64,000 bases of DNA from the NCBI GenBank assembly GCA_039881145.1, contig JAYKKI010000064.1, forward strand, positions 1,054,001 through 1,118,000, read 5' to 3'. The notes under the pieces are model-generated. The model was not told the DNA's origin. It did not search any database and was given only the letters and a program-made list of their open reading frames with translations. This DNA comes from Druceiella hillmani (Eukaryota > Arthropoda > Insecta > Lepidoptera > Hepialidae). The translations under genes were made by a program, and so were the position numbers. Every line of letters begins with the position of its first letter. Position 1 is the first letter of the stretch. This document shows positions 13,485 through 23,760 of this stretch, piece by piece.

Positions 13485-16276
13485 TTATTCACTTGAACGC
13501 AAGCTTATTAATTGAACAACTACAATAATGTAAGTAACAGCAAGATTGAAAAAACTGGGTAGCACCGACATTCGCAGGTCAAAAAGCTGACACACTGTGA
13601 AAGTTCCATCATTGCTTCGTTGTATGATTTCCTCAAGGCTTGCCAATTCATCATCGAATAAAGGGCCTTAAATAATAGAAGGTATTTTAATTAAACAAAA
13701 AAGTGAAGTAGGTTCGTATGGAGTCAAAAAGTACACTTTGGTTATAGAAATATCCATCAAAATATTCATATTATTATTTTTTTTTAAATTTACATATTGT
13801 GTGTTTATATAAATATACATGTACACAAGCACAATAAATGGGAGTTGTCACTTAATCAATTTCAATGGAATTATCATTGTTCACAGCTCACTATTTCAGT
13901 TTGAACAGGGGAGCAATATGCATAATACTGCAAATTAAGTCAAACCGTTTTCGATTAGTGCTATTTAACATATGAAGCTGACTAAACTACAGTAAATACC
14001 GTAAAAAAGCCACCATAAAAAAGTATAATAATATACATGGCTCCAAAACAGTTTTACTGGAATTATCGTTGCAATTCCAATTGAATGGTGGTAAAATATG
14101 GCACTTGGGAATAAATATATGTAAACTTAGAATATTAGATAAATACTTATTAACTTTCCGTTCATTGGCTAATGTAGTCATAATGAGCACCAAGTAAGCC
14201 TTCAAAATCTTTGTACAGATCTGTTAAATGGCTTTGGTAATTAGTATTGTACAGTGTGTAACTTAAAATAATTTTTACCTTTCTAGTTTTTAGAATGATG
14301 GGAATATGGACCATACTTTGTTGTAATTGCTTATCTATTTGTGGAGCCAAATGTTGAAGAATTGCGGGGTTATTTTACATTAAAAATATATGTCAGTTTG
14401 TTTTGTTCACAATATTAAGTAACTGAATGAAAATCTTGATTGAAAATCAATAATAATACTTGATTAAAAATCAATTTATCCAACTATATTTTCTGAATAT
14501 ATATCTGTAGATCGTATCGTAGCTGAGACATTCATAATTATATTTGATCTTGTTAGATTCTTAACCTTATGTGATCTGGTTTTATGATTTTTCAAAAAGA
14601 AATCAGAGAAAAATTTGTTTTATGTTTTTATGGAATTTCATAATCATAAGTCCAAGGCTTCACAAGGCTGACCTATATCAAGAAATGGAAGACTTTCCTG
14701 CAAAACCTAAGGTAAAATATTTCAGTTGCTTGAAATGCAAATGAATACCGGAAGAAAAACACTATGAAAATCTACAATTATAATTTATATAAAATTGCTA
14801 AATTAGTAAAGAACTTAATTTGTAGTATGAATAATTTGCCTATTTAAACTTAGATAACCCCATTTGCAGGCCAATAATGCTAGTAAAATTAACAATGTGG
14901 TGTGGTTAGTATGATGGAAAGTGAATATCTTGTGGTGATGTGGTGTAGTTAGTATGATGAAAGGTGACGGTACATAGCTAAATACTTACACATTTGAGGG
15001 GAAAGTCTCAGTTTTGCGATGATTATTCTCAGTTTACGAAACTCTAGAACCAGCATCTCACTTACGATGCAGACAACCATTAAGACAGCAACACAAATCG
15101 TCAGCCATAGAAAAAATTTAATCATTTCTTGTGACCATATTTGCTAAAATATTTTTTGATTAGTAGCAATATCTCATACACATTCTGCATTTCTTTGTAT
15201 TGAAATGTTAATGCTTAATTTATAACACATTTGTAAGGAGAGCAGGAAATTAAAATTATTTACAGTTATAGACACTTTATAAATTACAACAGTTATCTGT
15301 TATATTATCTATTCAATAATTATCTATAATATCACTATTACTTACACCATGTATATATAAGTCCAACACCAGATGAATAGTGATAACAGATGTAAGAAAA
15401 GTCGACGCTACAAACTGAAGTACCTGAAGTGGAAATTAAATGACTAAATTAATATAAAAAAAACATTTCTAATTATCCTATTTATTTCAACTTGTTCCAG
15501 TGTACCTGCAATTTGAACATTTCATTTAGTGTACTGCATATTTCATTCACTATAATTAACACATTTTGTAAGATCGGTATCCACGTAGGATTTCCAGAAA
15601 TATCAAAATGGCTATTCTTCTGTAATTCATTCCAGTCTGGCACTCTGGGTAATACTAAATGGTTTATATTACTAAGAAATATTTCTTGATTCATACGTCC
15701 TAAGTAATCGTTTACTGCTTTTAAGATTTGAATAATGGTATATGTAAGAAGACACATTAGAAAAAGTTCCAATCTGTTAGTAAATAAACTTAAATGCACG
15801 ATTATGGAGAAAGGATTTGGATTTTCCATACTTCTAATGATGAAAGATGTTAAGTAACTTGAAAATATAATAAATACACCCAGTGGTGTCACGATTCTTA
15901 ATTTATTAAAACAATTTTTTCGAAACAAAATACTGTAATAACTGAAAATGTCATCAAGTTGGCGTAAACAATCAGCAAATAAATTTTTTTGCCACAATAT
16001 ATCAATTGAGAGAACAGATAGGAAACTGATGACATTACATATTTGGAAAAGCCACTCTACTATACTTCTTTCAGCATACGAAGAGATGCGGTGAGACCAT
16101 ATGTCTGTGCAGGTGCCCAAAATAACGAGAAAAATTAATGTCAAACTGTAAATTTTCCGTAAATTGATTTTAAGTATTGTTGCTAGTTCTAGTTTACGCA
16201 AAAACCGATTAACACCTAGAATTGACTGTAATGCAATTAGAAAGTGGATTGAGTCCTCTAAACAATGATGCGTCAT
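13485..16276 (-). CDS. Gustatory receptor, type 2, intact, 394 aa
   Basis: A complete insect gustatory receptor. These are 7-transmembrane, ligand-gated cation channels with an intracellular N terminus, acting in the dendrites of chemosensory neurons; the ligand cannot be told from sequence. Exons on the minus strand are 16276-15506 (771 nt, donor CAG|GTACAC), 15423-15346 (78 nt, donor GTAAGT), 15143-14990 (154 nt, donor GTAAGT) and 13666-13485 (182 nt). Phases are 0, 0, 1 and the total is 1185 nt with no internal stop. Hydrophobic segments lie at about residues 43-61, 74-95, 130-150, 160-185, in exon 2, in exon 3, and at 373-390. The TM7 signature TYIIVVVQL is at residues 379-387. The start MTHHCLEDSIHFL matches the start of the paralogue at 20339. 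AATAAA overlaps the stop codon on the minus strand. The length of about 390 aa is typical. The family is certain; the gene's own function is not. Confidence 0.9.
13667..14989 (-). other. Intron 3 of the receptor at 13485-16276
   Basis: A 1.3-kb phase-1 intron. Parts align with intron 3 of the receptor at 36877-40966, for example the GATCGTATCGTAGCTGA region near 14510 against the reverse complement near 38550. No gene was recognised inside it; the minus-strand frames at 13987-14350 have no family resemblance. Confidence 0.6.
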
Positions 16277-17690
16277 TTTTAACAGAATTGACTGTTTCTT
16301 CTACTCAATACCAACAGCAAATGAAGACATTTTACGATAATGTAACCTATTCAGGTAAAAAAAAGGTCTTGGCCTACTTTTTCTTGTCAAGTAATTACTG
16401 ATTATCTTGGTCTTGGAAAGTAATTACTGATTATTGATTTTACCCGTCTCGTCTGAAAGAATTTTTAACATTGTTCTACGTATATAACATATGGTCTGTA
16501 AAAGCAATGACCTTGTAGTTTTTTAGTTTATGAATATTGTAAGGCTCTAAACACCCTTTTTTGTTTTTATCGTGATTAAATTTAAAGATTGTATTTATAG
16601 CCACGGCAGTATATTCAATCGCCATAAATAGCAATCGATTGTAGGTAGAAACTGAACTGATGGTTTATTTACTTACAAAATCTGTTAGGATATTTATTTA
16701 GTATTATCTAAGTATTGTCGAAGTAATTTTACCAATATTTGTAGGTAATTACACTAATTGCTGGGCTCAGTACGCATGGTTAAATCAACTCAATTATGCA
16801 GTTTAATTACATTGACACTGAAAGAATCACTAAACAATTATTTTTTCAGTTTATATATGGGGAGGATATTTTGGTATCTGGGAAATTATAAATGTCTTAT
16901 TTAGTATCAAACCTAAGATGGAATGAGAGGACATTAAGAATGCAATATAATTACGAGGTGAAATAAAAAAGGTAGGAATATGTAGGTAATGAAGTAGAAA
17001 TATATTTCCTGAGGCCTATCATTGTTGTATGTTCTTTATTAGTAATCGCAATATGTTGAGAAACTGTCCAGATACAAAAAGTAGATTAAAGCACTTTCTA
17101 ATATGAGTTACGTTTCAAACTGGGAGGAATTCTTGAGTATTTACAATCCCATTAAATCAGTTAATTGGTACCATTATTTGCAGTGTAACGAATGCAACTA
17201 CTTCAGGGTGCAATGTTATTGATCACTCAAGTGGATGTTAATCAATTAAAAGGCTAATGTATTTCAGTATAGATGAAAATAGAATCGCCAAGCCATTATC
17301 GACTAGCTTGGATGATTTAGCTACACACAATTTGTAAATAATTACGAATGGTTCACTAGTAGATTAGTAGTTTGTAATGATATTAGCGAATTACGTTAAT
17401 CAAAATGCCGTGTTTTGGTCTACCGGTTGATCAATTTAAGATGTGCATTTAACATATCTATCAATATTAATAGATTAAATAACTTGACAAAAGTTGTACA
17501 TAGTCGATAAATCTACAAAATGCCACCAATGTCCAGCACCTGTCGGATAAGTGAATTCTGTAGTTTTTGTTATTGTCTGTTGTGTTACTGAAAACACAAT
17601 AATTAGAAATAGCGTACGTGGGACAAATACATCAGTAATGGCATTTAAGTTCTTCGAACATCCATTTTTAAATATTTTACGTTTTACAAA
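16277..17690 (-). promoter_or_regulatory. Upstream region shared by three type 2 receptor loci
   Basis: The 1.1-1.4 kb upstream of the start codon is conserved in the copies at 19335-20338 and 35720-36876. Landmarks seen in these copies are the GACTATGTGGCAACT region, a stretch describing TTGATCAAT with two following direct repeats, GGCTTGGCGATTCTA, and the ACAGTCAATTCTGTTA-type sequence next to the start. A promoter is inferred only from position and conservation. No TATA box or initiator was fixed. Confidence 0.4.
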
Positions 17691-19058
17691 ATATCTTCGA
17701 AAAATAATATTTTTATTTCAGCAAATGATGCTTGTATTGTCTAATACTTTTCAGTGTATGTTCTTTATTAGTTCCAAATTTGGCCAATAAAAATGGGGCA
17801 TTGTTCATTTTTGCTGTGTGAATTTCATAATGCTTGTTGGTAAAATAATGGTGTGATATTGGTATTTATAACATTATTTATGGTGAAAATTTTACTAATT
17901 AAATGTTTTGATTATGTACATAGTTTAATAGAATTGTGGGTATAATACAATGAGCCTTGTAAATAGTCGTGAAGTGATTGAATATATATTTACGCCAACC
18001 ACATTTTAACTGTCAAATTCCATTATTTATAAACATTCTCTTTTGAAATAGAATGGAGTAAAGATATATACTATGTATGATATGTATGATTATATACTAT
18101 ATATAAAATAATTTATTGTTACTCATATATTTTACAAGAGTAACATTCATTTATTTCACACATAACTCTGTAGGTATAAATACTTGTTATATAGGCATGA
18201 GTTATAAATACGTATGCATATATGTATATTTGACTCGAGACATTTCTAGTAAGTAACATCAACTTTAACACTTTATTTGAAGATTCTATGGGGGTTTCTT
18301 TAAATTTTATTTCAATATATGTAAATAAATAAATGTTATCATATTGTTATCAATTGCATCAAGTATTCAAACATATTTATATTTCACAACTCTATTGAGT
18401 GCACATTACCTGCATAACTACTGTCTACTAAGCATCTGCCTTCCACACGCCAAAGTGTTTTGAGAATCTGTAATGTCACAAGGGACGTTTTTAATCAAAA
18501 TCATCTAACAAAATATAAAATAGTGTTTATTTTTAATATTTAAAATGTGTATATAATATACTATTCCATACCATTCGCATTTTTAATTTTCAAATTAATT
18601 AAAATTATTGCTAATAACTAAGAAAGTTTTTCATTTGACTAAGTGTACAAAGTAGTGTAATTGCTTGCACACAAGGGTGTTGAGTGTTACAGGTACGCAA
18701 TACACACACTGCTTGAAAAAGAATACACATTGAAATATTGTATAACTTTTCATTATTTTTATGTAAATTTTTCAGTAATACGTCTCGTGCAGAGATCCTG
18801 AGTTTGGAATTTCAAAGACGTTACGCTGGATTGATCATGGTGTTATGCCACACTACTACGAATATTGCAGATTAAATAACATGCAGCAGAGAAGGTTCAT
18901 CAATCATGGTGACATGCAGACACCAAATTCAAGATCACTTGCCAACTTTTTATATAAAATTGATGTATATATGTATGTATGTATATTACATGCTAAATAC
19001 ATGTATATTACTATGTACATATATTTACACATATATGTAATGATATGTTCACATGTTT

Positions 19059-19116
<58 letters not shown>

Positions 19117-19334
19117 CAAATTAATTTTTTCTATTTTGGCCATTGTTGGTATTTAGTTAAGGGTTATACCGTAAGGTATGTAAATAACAAAATTCCATCT
19201 GGCGCTGGGTTGTTTATTTAATGAAATTAAAATTATATTTTATTATAGCAACAATTAAGTTTTTATTAGAAGTCGAAGTGGCTCTGTATCATTTTGCAGA
19301 AATAAGTATATTGTTTTCATGAAATTATTTTGCA
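17691..19334. other. Spacer between head-to-head duplicon copies
   Basis: About 1.6 kb separates the two inverted copies. It contains an AC/AT microsatellite (19058-19115). The frame at 18845-19156 (+) has a plausible start (MPHYYEYCRLNN) but runs into the microsatellite and resembles no family I know. Confidence 0.5.
19058..19115. repeat. (AC)n(AT)n compound microsatellite
   Basis: A pure AC run of about 20 bp passes directly into a TA run of about 35 bp. Confidence 0.95.
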
Positions 19335-22185
19335 TAATGAAGTGGTAATTTAAAAATTTATGTTTGAAGAACTTGAATGCCATTGCTGATGTATTTGCCC
19401 CACGTACGCTATTTCTAATTATTATGTGTCATTAACACAGCAAACAATAACAAAAATTACAGAATTTACCTATCCGACTAGTGCTGGTCATTGGTGGTAT
19501 TTTGTACATTTATCGACTATGTGGCAACTTTTGTCAAGATATTCGATCTACTAATATTGATAGATACGGTGAGTGCAGATCTTAAATTGATCAACCGGTA
19601 GACCAAAAAGCGGTATTTTGGTTAATGTAATTCACTGATATCATCACAAACTACAAATCTACAAGCGAACAATTCGTGATTATTCACAAATTGTATGTAG
19701 CTAAATCACCCAAGCTGGTCGATAATGGCTTGGCGATTCTATTTTCATCTGTACTGAAATACATTAGCTTTTTAATTGATTAATATCTCACTTGAAGTGA
19801 TCAGTGAAATTGCACCCTGAAGTAGTGCATTCATTATACTGCAAATAAAGGCATCAATTAATTGACTGAATACTTTTGTAAATACTCGAGAATTCCTCCC
19901 AGTTTGAAATATAACTCATATTTGAAAAAAATATACTAACAGATTTTTTTAAATAAATAAACCACCAGGTCATTTATTACATACAATCGATTGCTGTTTG
20001 TTGCAATTGAATGTACTACCATGGCTTTAAAATATAATTTTCAAATTTAATAATGATAAAAGAAAAAAAGTATGTTTAAAGTTTTGCAATACTCATAAAT
20101 TACAAGGTCTTTGCTTTTACAGACCATAGGTTGCGAACCTAAAATAATGATAAAAATACTTTCAGACGAGACGGTAAAATCAATAATCAGTAATTACTTT
20201 CATATGGGAAGACAAATTGTCTTGTTTACATTACAAAGTAGGCCAAGCTATTTAATTTATTTAAATGGGTTACATTATGGCTGGGTGTTTTCATTTGCTG
20301 TTGGTATTGAGTAGAAGAAACAGTCAATTCTGTTAAAAATGACGCATCACTGTTTACCAAAATCGATCCACTTTCTATTTGCATTACAGTAAATTCTAGG
20401 TGTTAACCGATTCTCCCGTAAACTAGAACAAGCAACATCACATAAAATTAATTACAGGAAAATTACGGGAATATGGTCTCACCGTATCACTTCGTATGCT
20501 GAAAAAAGTATAATAGACTGGCTTTCCCAAATATGTAATGTCATCAGTTTTATATCTTTTCTCTCAATTGACATATTTTGGCAAAAAAATTTATTTGCCT
20601 ATAGTCTATATCAATTTGATGACATTTTCAGTTATTACAGTATTTTGTTTTGAACAATTTGTTTTAAAAAATTAAAAATCTTGACAAAATTGGGTATATA
20701 TGTTATATAGTGACTTGTCACTTAACATCCTTCATCATTAGAAGTATTGAAAATCCAAGTCTTTTCTCCATAATCATGCACTTCAGTGTATTTAATAACA
20801 GATTGGAACTTTTTCTAATGTGTCTTCTTAAATATACCATTATTCAAATCTTAAAAGCAATGAACTGATTACTTAGGACGTATGAATCAAGAAACATTTC
20901 CTAATAATACAAACCATTTGGTACTACCCAGAGTGCCAGATTGGAATGAATTATATGGATATAGCCATTTCGATGTTTCTGGAAATTCTATGTATTATCC
21001 TGTGCATATCAGTCTTACCAAACATATTAATTATAGTAAAGGAAATATGCAGTACACTCAAAAATTTTTTAGATTTTAGGTACACTGGAACAATTTGAAA
21101 TAAATATTATAATTAGAAACGTTTATTCGTATCAATTTAGTCACTTAATTTCTACTTCAGTTACTTCAGTTTGTAGTGTCCACTTTTCTTTCATCCGTTA
21201 CCAGGTTTCATTTGATTTTGGACTTCAATATGCAGTAAGCAATAGTAATATTATAGATAATTATTGTTGTAATTTTGAAAGTATCTATAATAGTAATTAA
21301 TTGTATTTTTCTACTTTACTTATCAGAGTATAATAAATTAAGCATTAACATTTCATTATAAAAAAATAAAGAATATATATGAGATGTTGCTTCTAATAAA
21401 AAAATATTTCAGCAATTATGGTCACTAGGAATGATTAAATTTATTCTATGGCTGACAATTTGTATTGCTGTCTTAATGGTTGTCTGCACCTTCAGTGAGG
21501 TGTTGATTCTGGAATTCCGTAAGTTGAAAATAATCACCGTAAAACTGAGACTTTCCTCTCAAATGTGTAAGTATTTATTAATGTACCATCAAGACATTCA
21601 CTTTCGATCATACTAATCACATTACATTATTAATTTTACTAGTATTATTTAAATGCAAATGGTGTTATTTATATTTGAGTCAGCACATCATTCATACTGA
21701 GACTAATTTCTTGACTAATTTAGTAATTTTATCTAGAATACAAACGTAAAAACATTTTTATAATGTGTTTCTTCTGATATATATTTTTAATATGAAATAT
21801 TCCACCAATTCTTCAACAATTATCTGTACCTTCAAAATAAAAATAATTTATATCTTAGCGTCGATGATGTCTACATCTCATAACTGTCCCTCATTGGGAT
21901 AAAAATATTGTGTATTTAAGCTTCAACTTTAGATAGAATGTCTGTAATAGTTTCGACAACTTCTATTTATCAGTTTTATATTCCCGTGTGTGAATGCTAA
22001 TAAGTGAACTTCAAATTTGTTAAGGAGTTTCAATTACCTTAGGAAGGGAAAAAAACCTTAGGGAACGGCACTTTAACTATTAAATTGTATTTTAATCATT
22101 GTCTCAGTGAAAGTTTTACTCAAATTGATTTGATAGTTTTTAAGTAATGCTCAAATAGATAGACAGACAGATGAAACATTTCATC
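19335..22185 (+). repeat. Segmental duplication, copy 2 (truncated, inverted relative to copy 1)
   Basis: This holds the upstream block, three exons and part of intron 3 of a type 2 receptor, oriented opposite to copy 1. Similarity to intron 3 of copy 3 is still visible at 22060-22175 (the AATTGATTTGAT and TAATGCTCAAA region, against about 39310-39390). It stops near 22185-22205, where a type 1 exon fragment on the other strand begins. The last exon lies beyond this breakpoint and is missing. Confidence 0.7.
20339..21566 (+). pseudogene. Gustatory receptor pseudogene, type 2, last exon lost
   Basis: Closely related to the intact receptor at 13485-16276 and facing it head to head. Exon 1 is about 20339-21080, exon 2 is 21161-21234 and exon 3 is 21413-21566 (154 nt, donor GTAAGT intact). 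Lesions: TAA at codon 18 (20390-20392), a deletion removing most of TM1 (the frame passes from KINYRKI to TGIWSH), a stop after YYSILF, two stops after LGIYVI, frameshifts later in exon 1, and exon 2 shortened from 78 to 74 nt. The splice signals of exon 3 remain good. No exon encoding the TM7 signature was found downstream, where a rearrangement joins unrelated receptor sequence. It is not expected to make a receptor. Confidence 0.88.
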
Positions 22186-22204
22186 AATGTTTCAATTAGT
22201 AGCC

Positions 22205-22372
22205 AAAAATATAATGCCATCGATGTTCCAATTATTAGCAAAGTGTATATTTTTTGGCATACTGATGTGAATCTTGTGGTATTTCGGTTTGACGTTTTTC
22301 TGCGCACACCAAATATATACTGGTACATTAAAATTAGCCAAATTGTATTTTCAATCGATTCGTCATCCTTAT
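22205..22372 (-). pseudogene. Gustatory receptor fragment, type 1, 5' part of exon 1
   Basis: On the minus strand the frame reads DDESIENTIWLILMYQYIFG and continues RRKTSNRN...TSVCQKIYTLLIIGTSMAL. This matches the N terminus of the receptor at 4872-7662 (ESIENTLW.ILVYQHMFG.CKRTANR...). The original start codon is changed: the aligned position reads AAG-GAT rather than ATG-GTC. Similarity ends near 22210, at the breakpoint with the duplicon carrying the 20.3-kb pseudogene. Only TM1 and the segment before it remain. Confidence 0.8.
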
Positions 22373-22520
22373 TAATTCTTTTTAGAATAATTTGCGTCCT
22401 AAATGAATTACGGCAAGACTATTTTGTTCAGTGCTTAAGAACCAATTGACGTTTTATTGATTGAATGCTGTTTGAACTAACAGTCATTAGTTTATCACCT
22501 TGTGGGATCTCTTTAGTGTT
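22373..22520 (-). promoter_or_regulatory. Conserved upstream block beside the type 1 fragment
   Basis: This aligns with the DNA upstream of the receptors at 7662 and 45284. The shared core is CATTAGTTTATCACC and following bases at 22482-22505. The attached gene is dead, so it is a fossil promoter region at most. Confidence 0.4.
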
Positions 22521-22580
22521 TAACACAAGTGACCAAACATAATATTGATCTTTTTCATTCATTTTATTGAGTTCTGTTTA

Positions 22581-22631
22581 CCTAAGCAGATATTATTAAT
22601 AGGTAGGATCTATTAATAGTGTCTGCTTAGG
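22581..22631. repeat. Near-perfect 22-bp inverted repeat
   Basis: Arms 22581-22602 and 22610-22631 begin CCTAAGCAGA and end TCTGCTTAGG. They differ at two positions, and the loop is 7 nt. The hairpin lies just upstream of the hAT-type MITE but outside its target duplication. Confidence 0.8.
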
Positions 22632-22649
22632 TCAGGCATATACCATATT

Positions 22650-23008
22650 CATAGGCGGATTTAGGGGGGGGGCACGGTGGCACGTGCCCCGCACCCTCCC
22701 CAGAAGTCCCAGAATAATCTATTTATTTTGTTTAGTTCTCGCAAATTACAAAACAAAACAATATACGTAAAAATCCCATACAAATATCTTTTTAACAATG
22801 AAAAGCGCGTTTGCGTGAGCGAAATTATAGAATAAATAATACCGGTACTAGTACCCATAGCTTCTACATATGTAGTCTACCATTTTGAGTTGCACACGTG
22901 TCTACGAGTGAGCGATCGGCAAGAGTTTTTTTCTGCTAATTTACTTCAACTGACACTCGTTTCCAACTTGGTTGTGCCCCCCCAAAAAAAATTCTGTATC
23001 CGCCCTTG
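22650..23008. mobile_element. Non-autonomous hAT element (MITE), 359 bp
   Basis: The ends are CATAGGCGGAT and, on the opposite strand, CAAGGGCGGAT; each continues into a run of G followed by GGCAC. The element is flanked by a perfect 8-bp direct repeat ACCATATT (22642-22649 and 23009-23016). An 8-bp target duplication with CA.GG-type termini is characteristic of the hAT superfamily. The interior has no transposase frame. Confidence 0.88.
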
Positions 23009-23619
23009 ACCATATTAATAATGACTAACACCAAAACCAAATCTAGATGTCCACCGCATATTTGGAACTTTGATTTGAAGTTTTATATTTTTAATTCGGT
23101 GTAATACAACAATTTCAAATACTCGTTATCACAGATTTTTAACAAAGTAACAAGTGTCTTACAATGCTATCTGGTAGTTTTTACATACTGTAAAACCTCA
23201 TAATTCACCTCAGTTGGCAAATAAATGACGTCAGTCATAAAATTTTCCACAGAACTTTATCTATCATAAACTAAATTTCTAATCAATATCTAATGATTTT
23301 GCTGCCTTCGCTTGGCTATCTGGATCTTTTCAAGGATCACTTAATGAATGAACGACGAGAACAACTAGAAAATTTTTGCGTGTGCTATGTATTCGACCTA
23401 AGGGAATACGACCGTCATGAATAGTGTCCTGAATACAGGGAGCAAATCAATTGGTTATACATTGATAGCGTGCGAAATCTGCTTATTCTGCACCTTCTTT
23501 TTAAATTTAAGTGTTTTCATGGCCCTGTTTAACTTGGGTTTAAATTCTCAGCCACAGCTGTGCGTGGGCTTGTACTTGACTCTGAAAATCTTCTTATTTT
23601 ACTTATTCCAAATATGAGA

Positions 23620-23760
23620 CACATCTTCATTATTCATGCTGCCAGACTGTGGAATAAGTAAGATGTTGATTTCCAGAAGATACAATCGAGACATTCAAAA
23701 TTCATTTAAAAAAAAATTACTTTCATAACCTCTATTCAGAAATCCCCATTTTATCCCTCT
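23620..23760 (+). mobile_element. LINE ORF2 C-terminal remnant (probable)
   Basis: The frame reads FIIHAARLWNK, then after a stop and a frame change ETFKIHLKKNYFHNLY. This is the pattern at the end of many non-LTR retrotransposon ORF2 proteins (R...lWNsLP followed by FK..L). It is short and broken. The upstream boundary is not visible. Confidence 0.4.

Larger units (their letters stand above)
12100..17690 (-). repeat. Segmental duplication, copy 1 (contains intact receptor)
   Basis: This is the minus-oriented copy of a duplicated segment that also occurs at about 19335-22185 (+) and 35720-42330 (+). Matches by eye include the upstream DNA (for example GGTTACATTA and ATTGAGTAGAAGAAACAGTC before the start codon), all exons, parts of intron 3, and DNA beyond the stop codon. 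The downstream match includes CATCACAAAAGTT at about 12.36 kb (reverse) against 42.04 kb, and AAAACGATCAT near 12.13 kb (reverse) against 42.30 kb. The boundaries are approximate. Confidence 0.75.

Noticed and set aside
18845..19156. 103-codon plus-strand frame (MPHYYEYCRLNN...)
   Set aside because: The last third is microsatellite and the rest matches no known family; it lies in the spacer of the inverted duplication.
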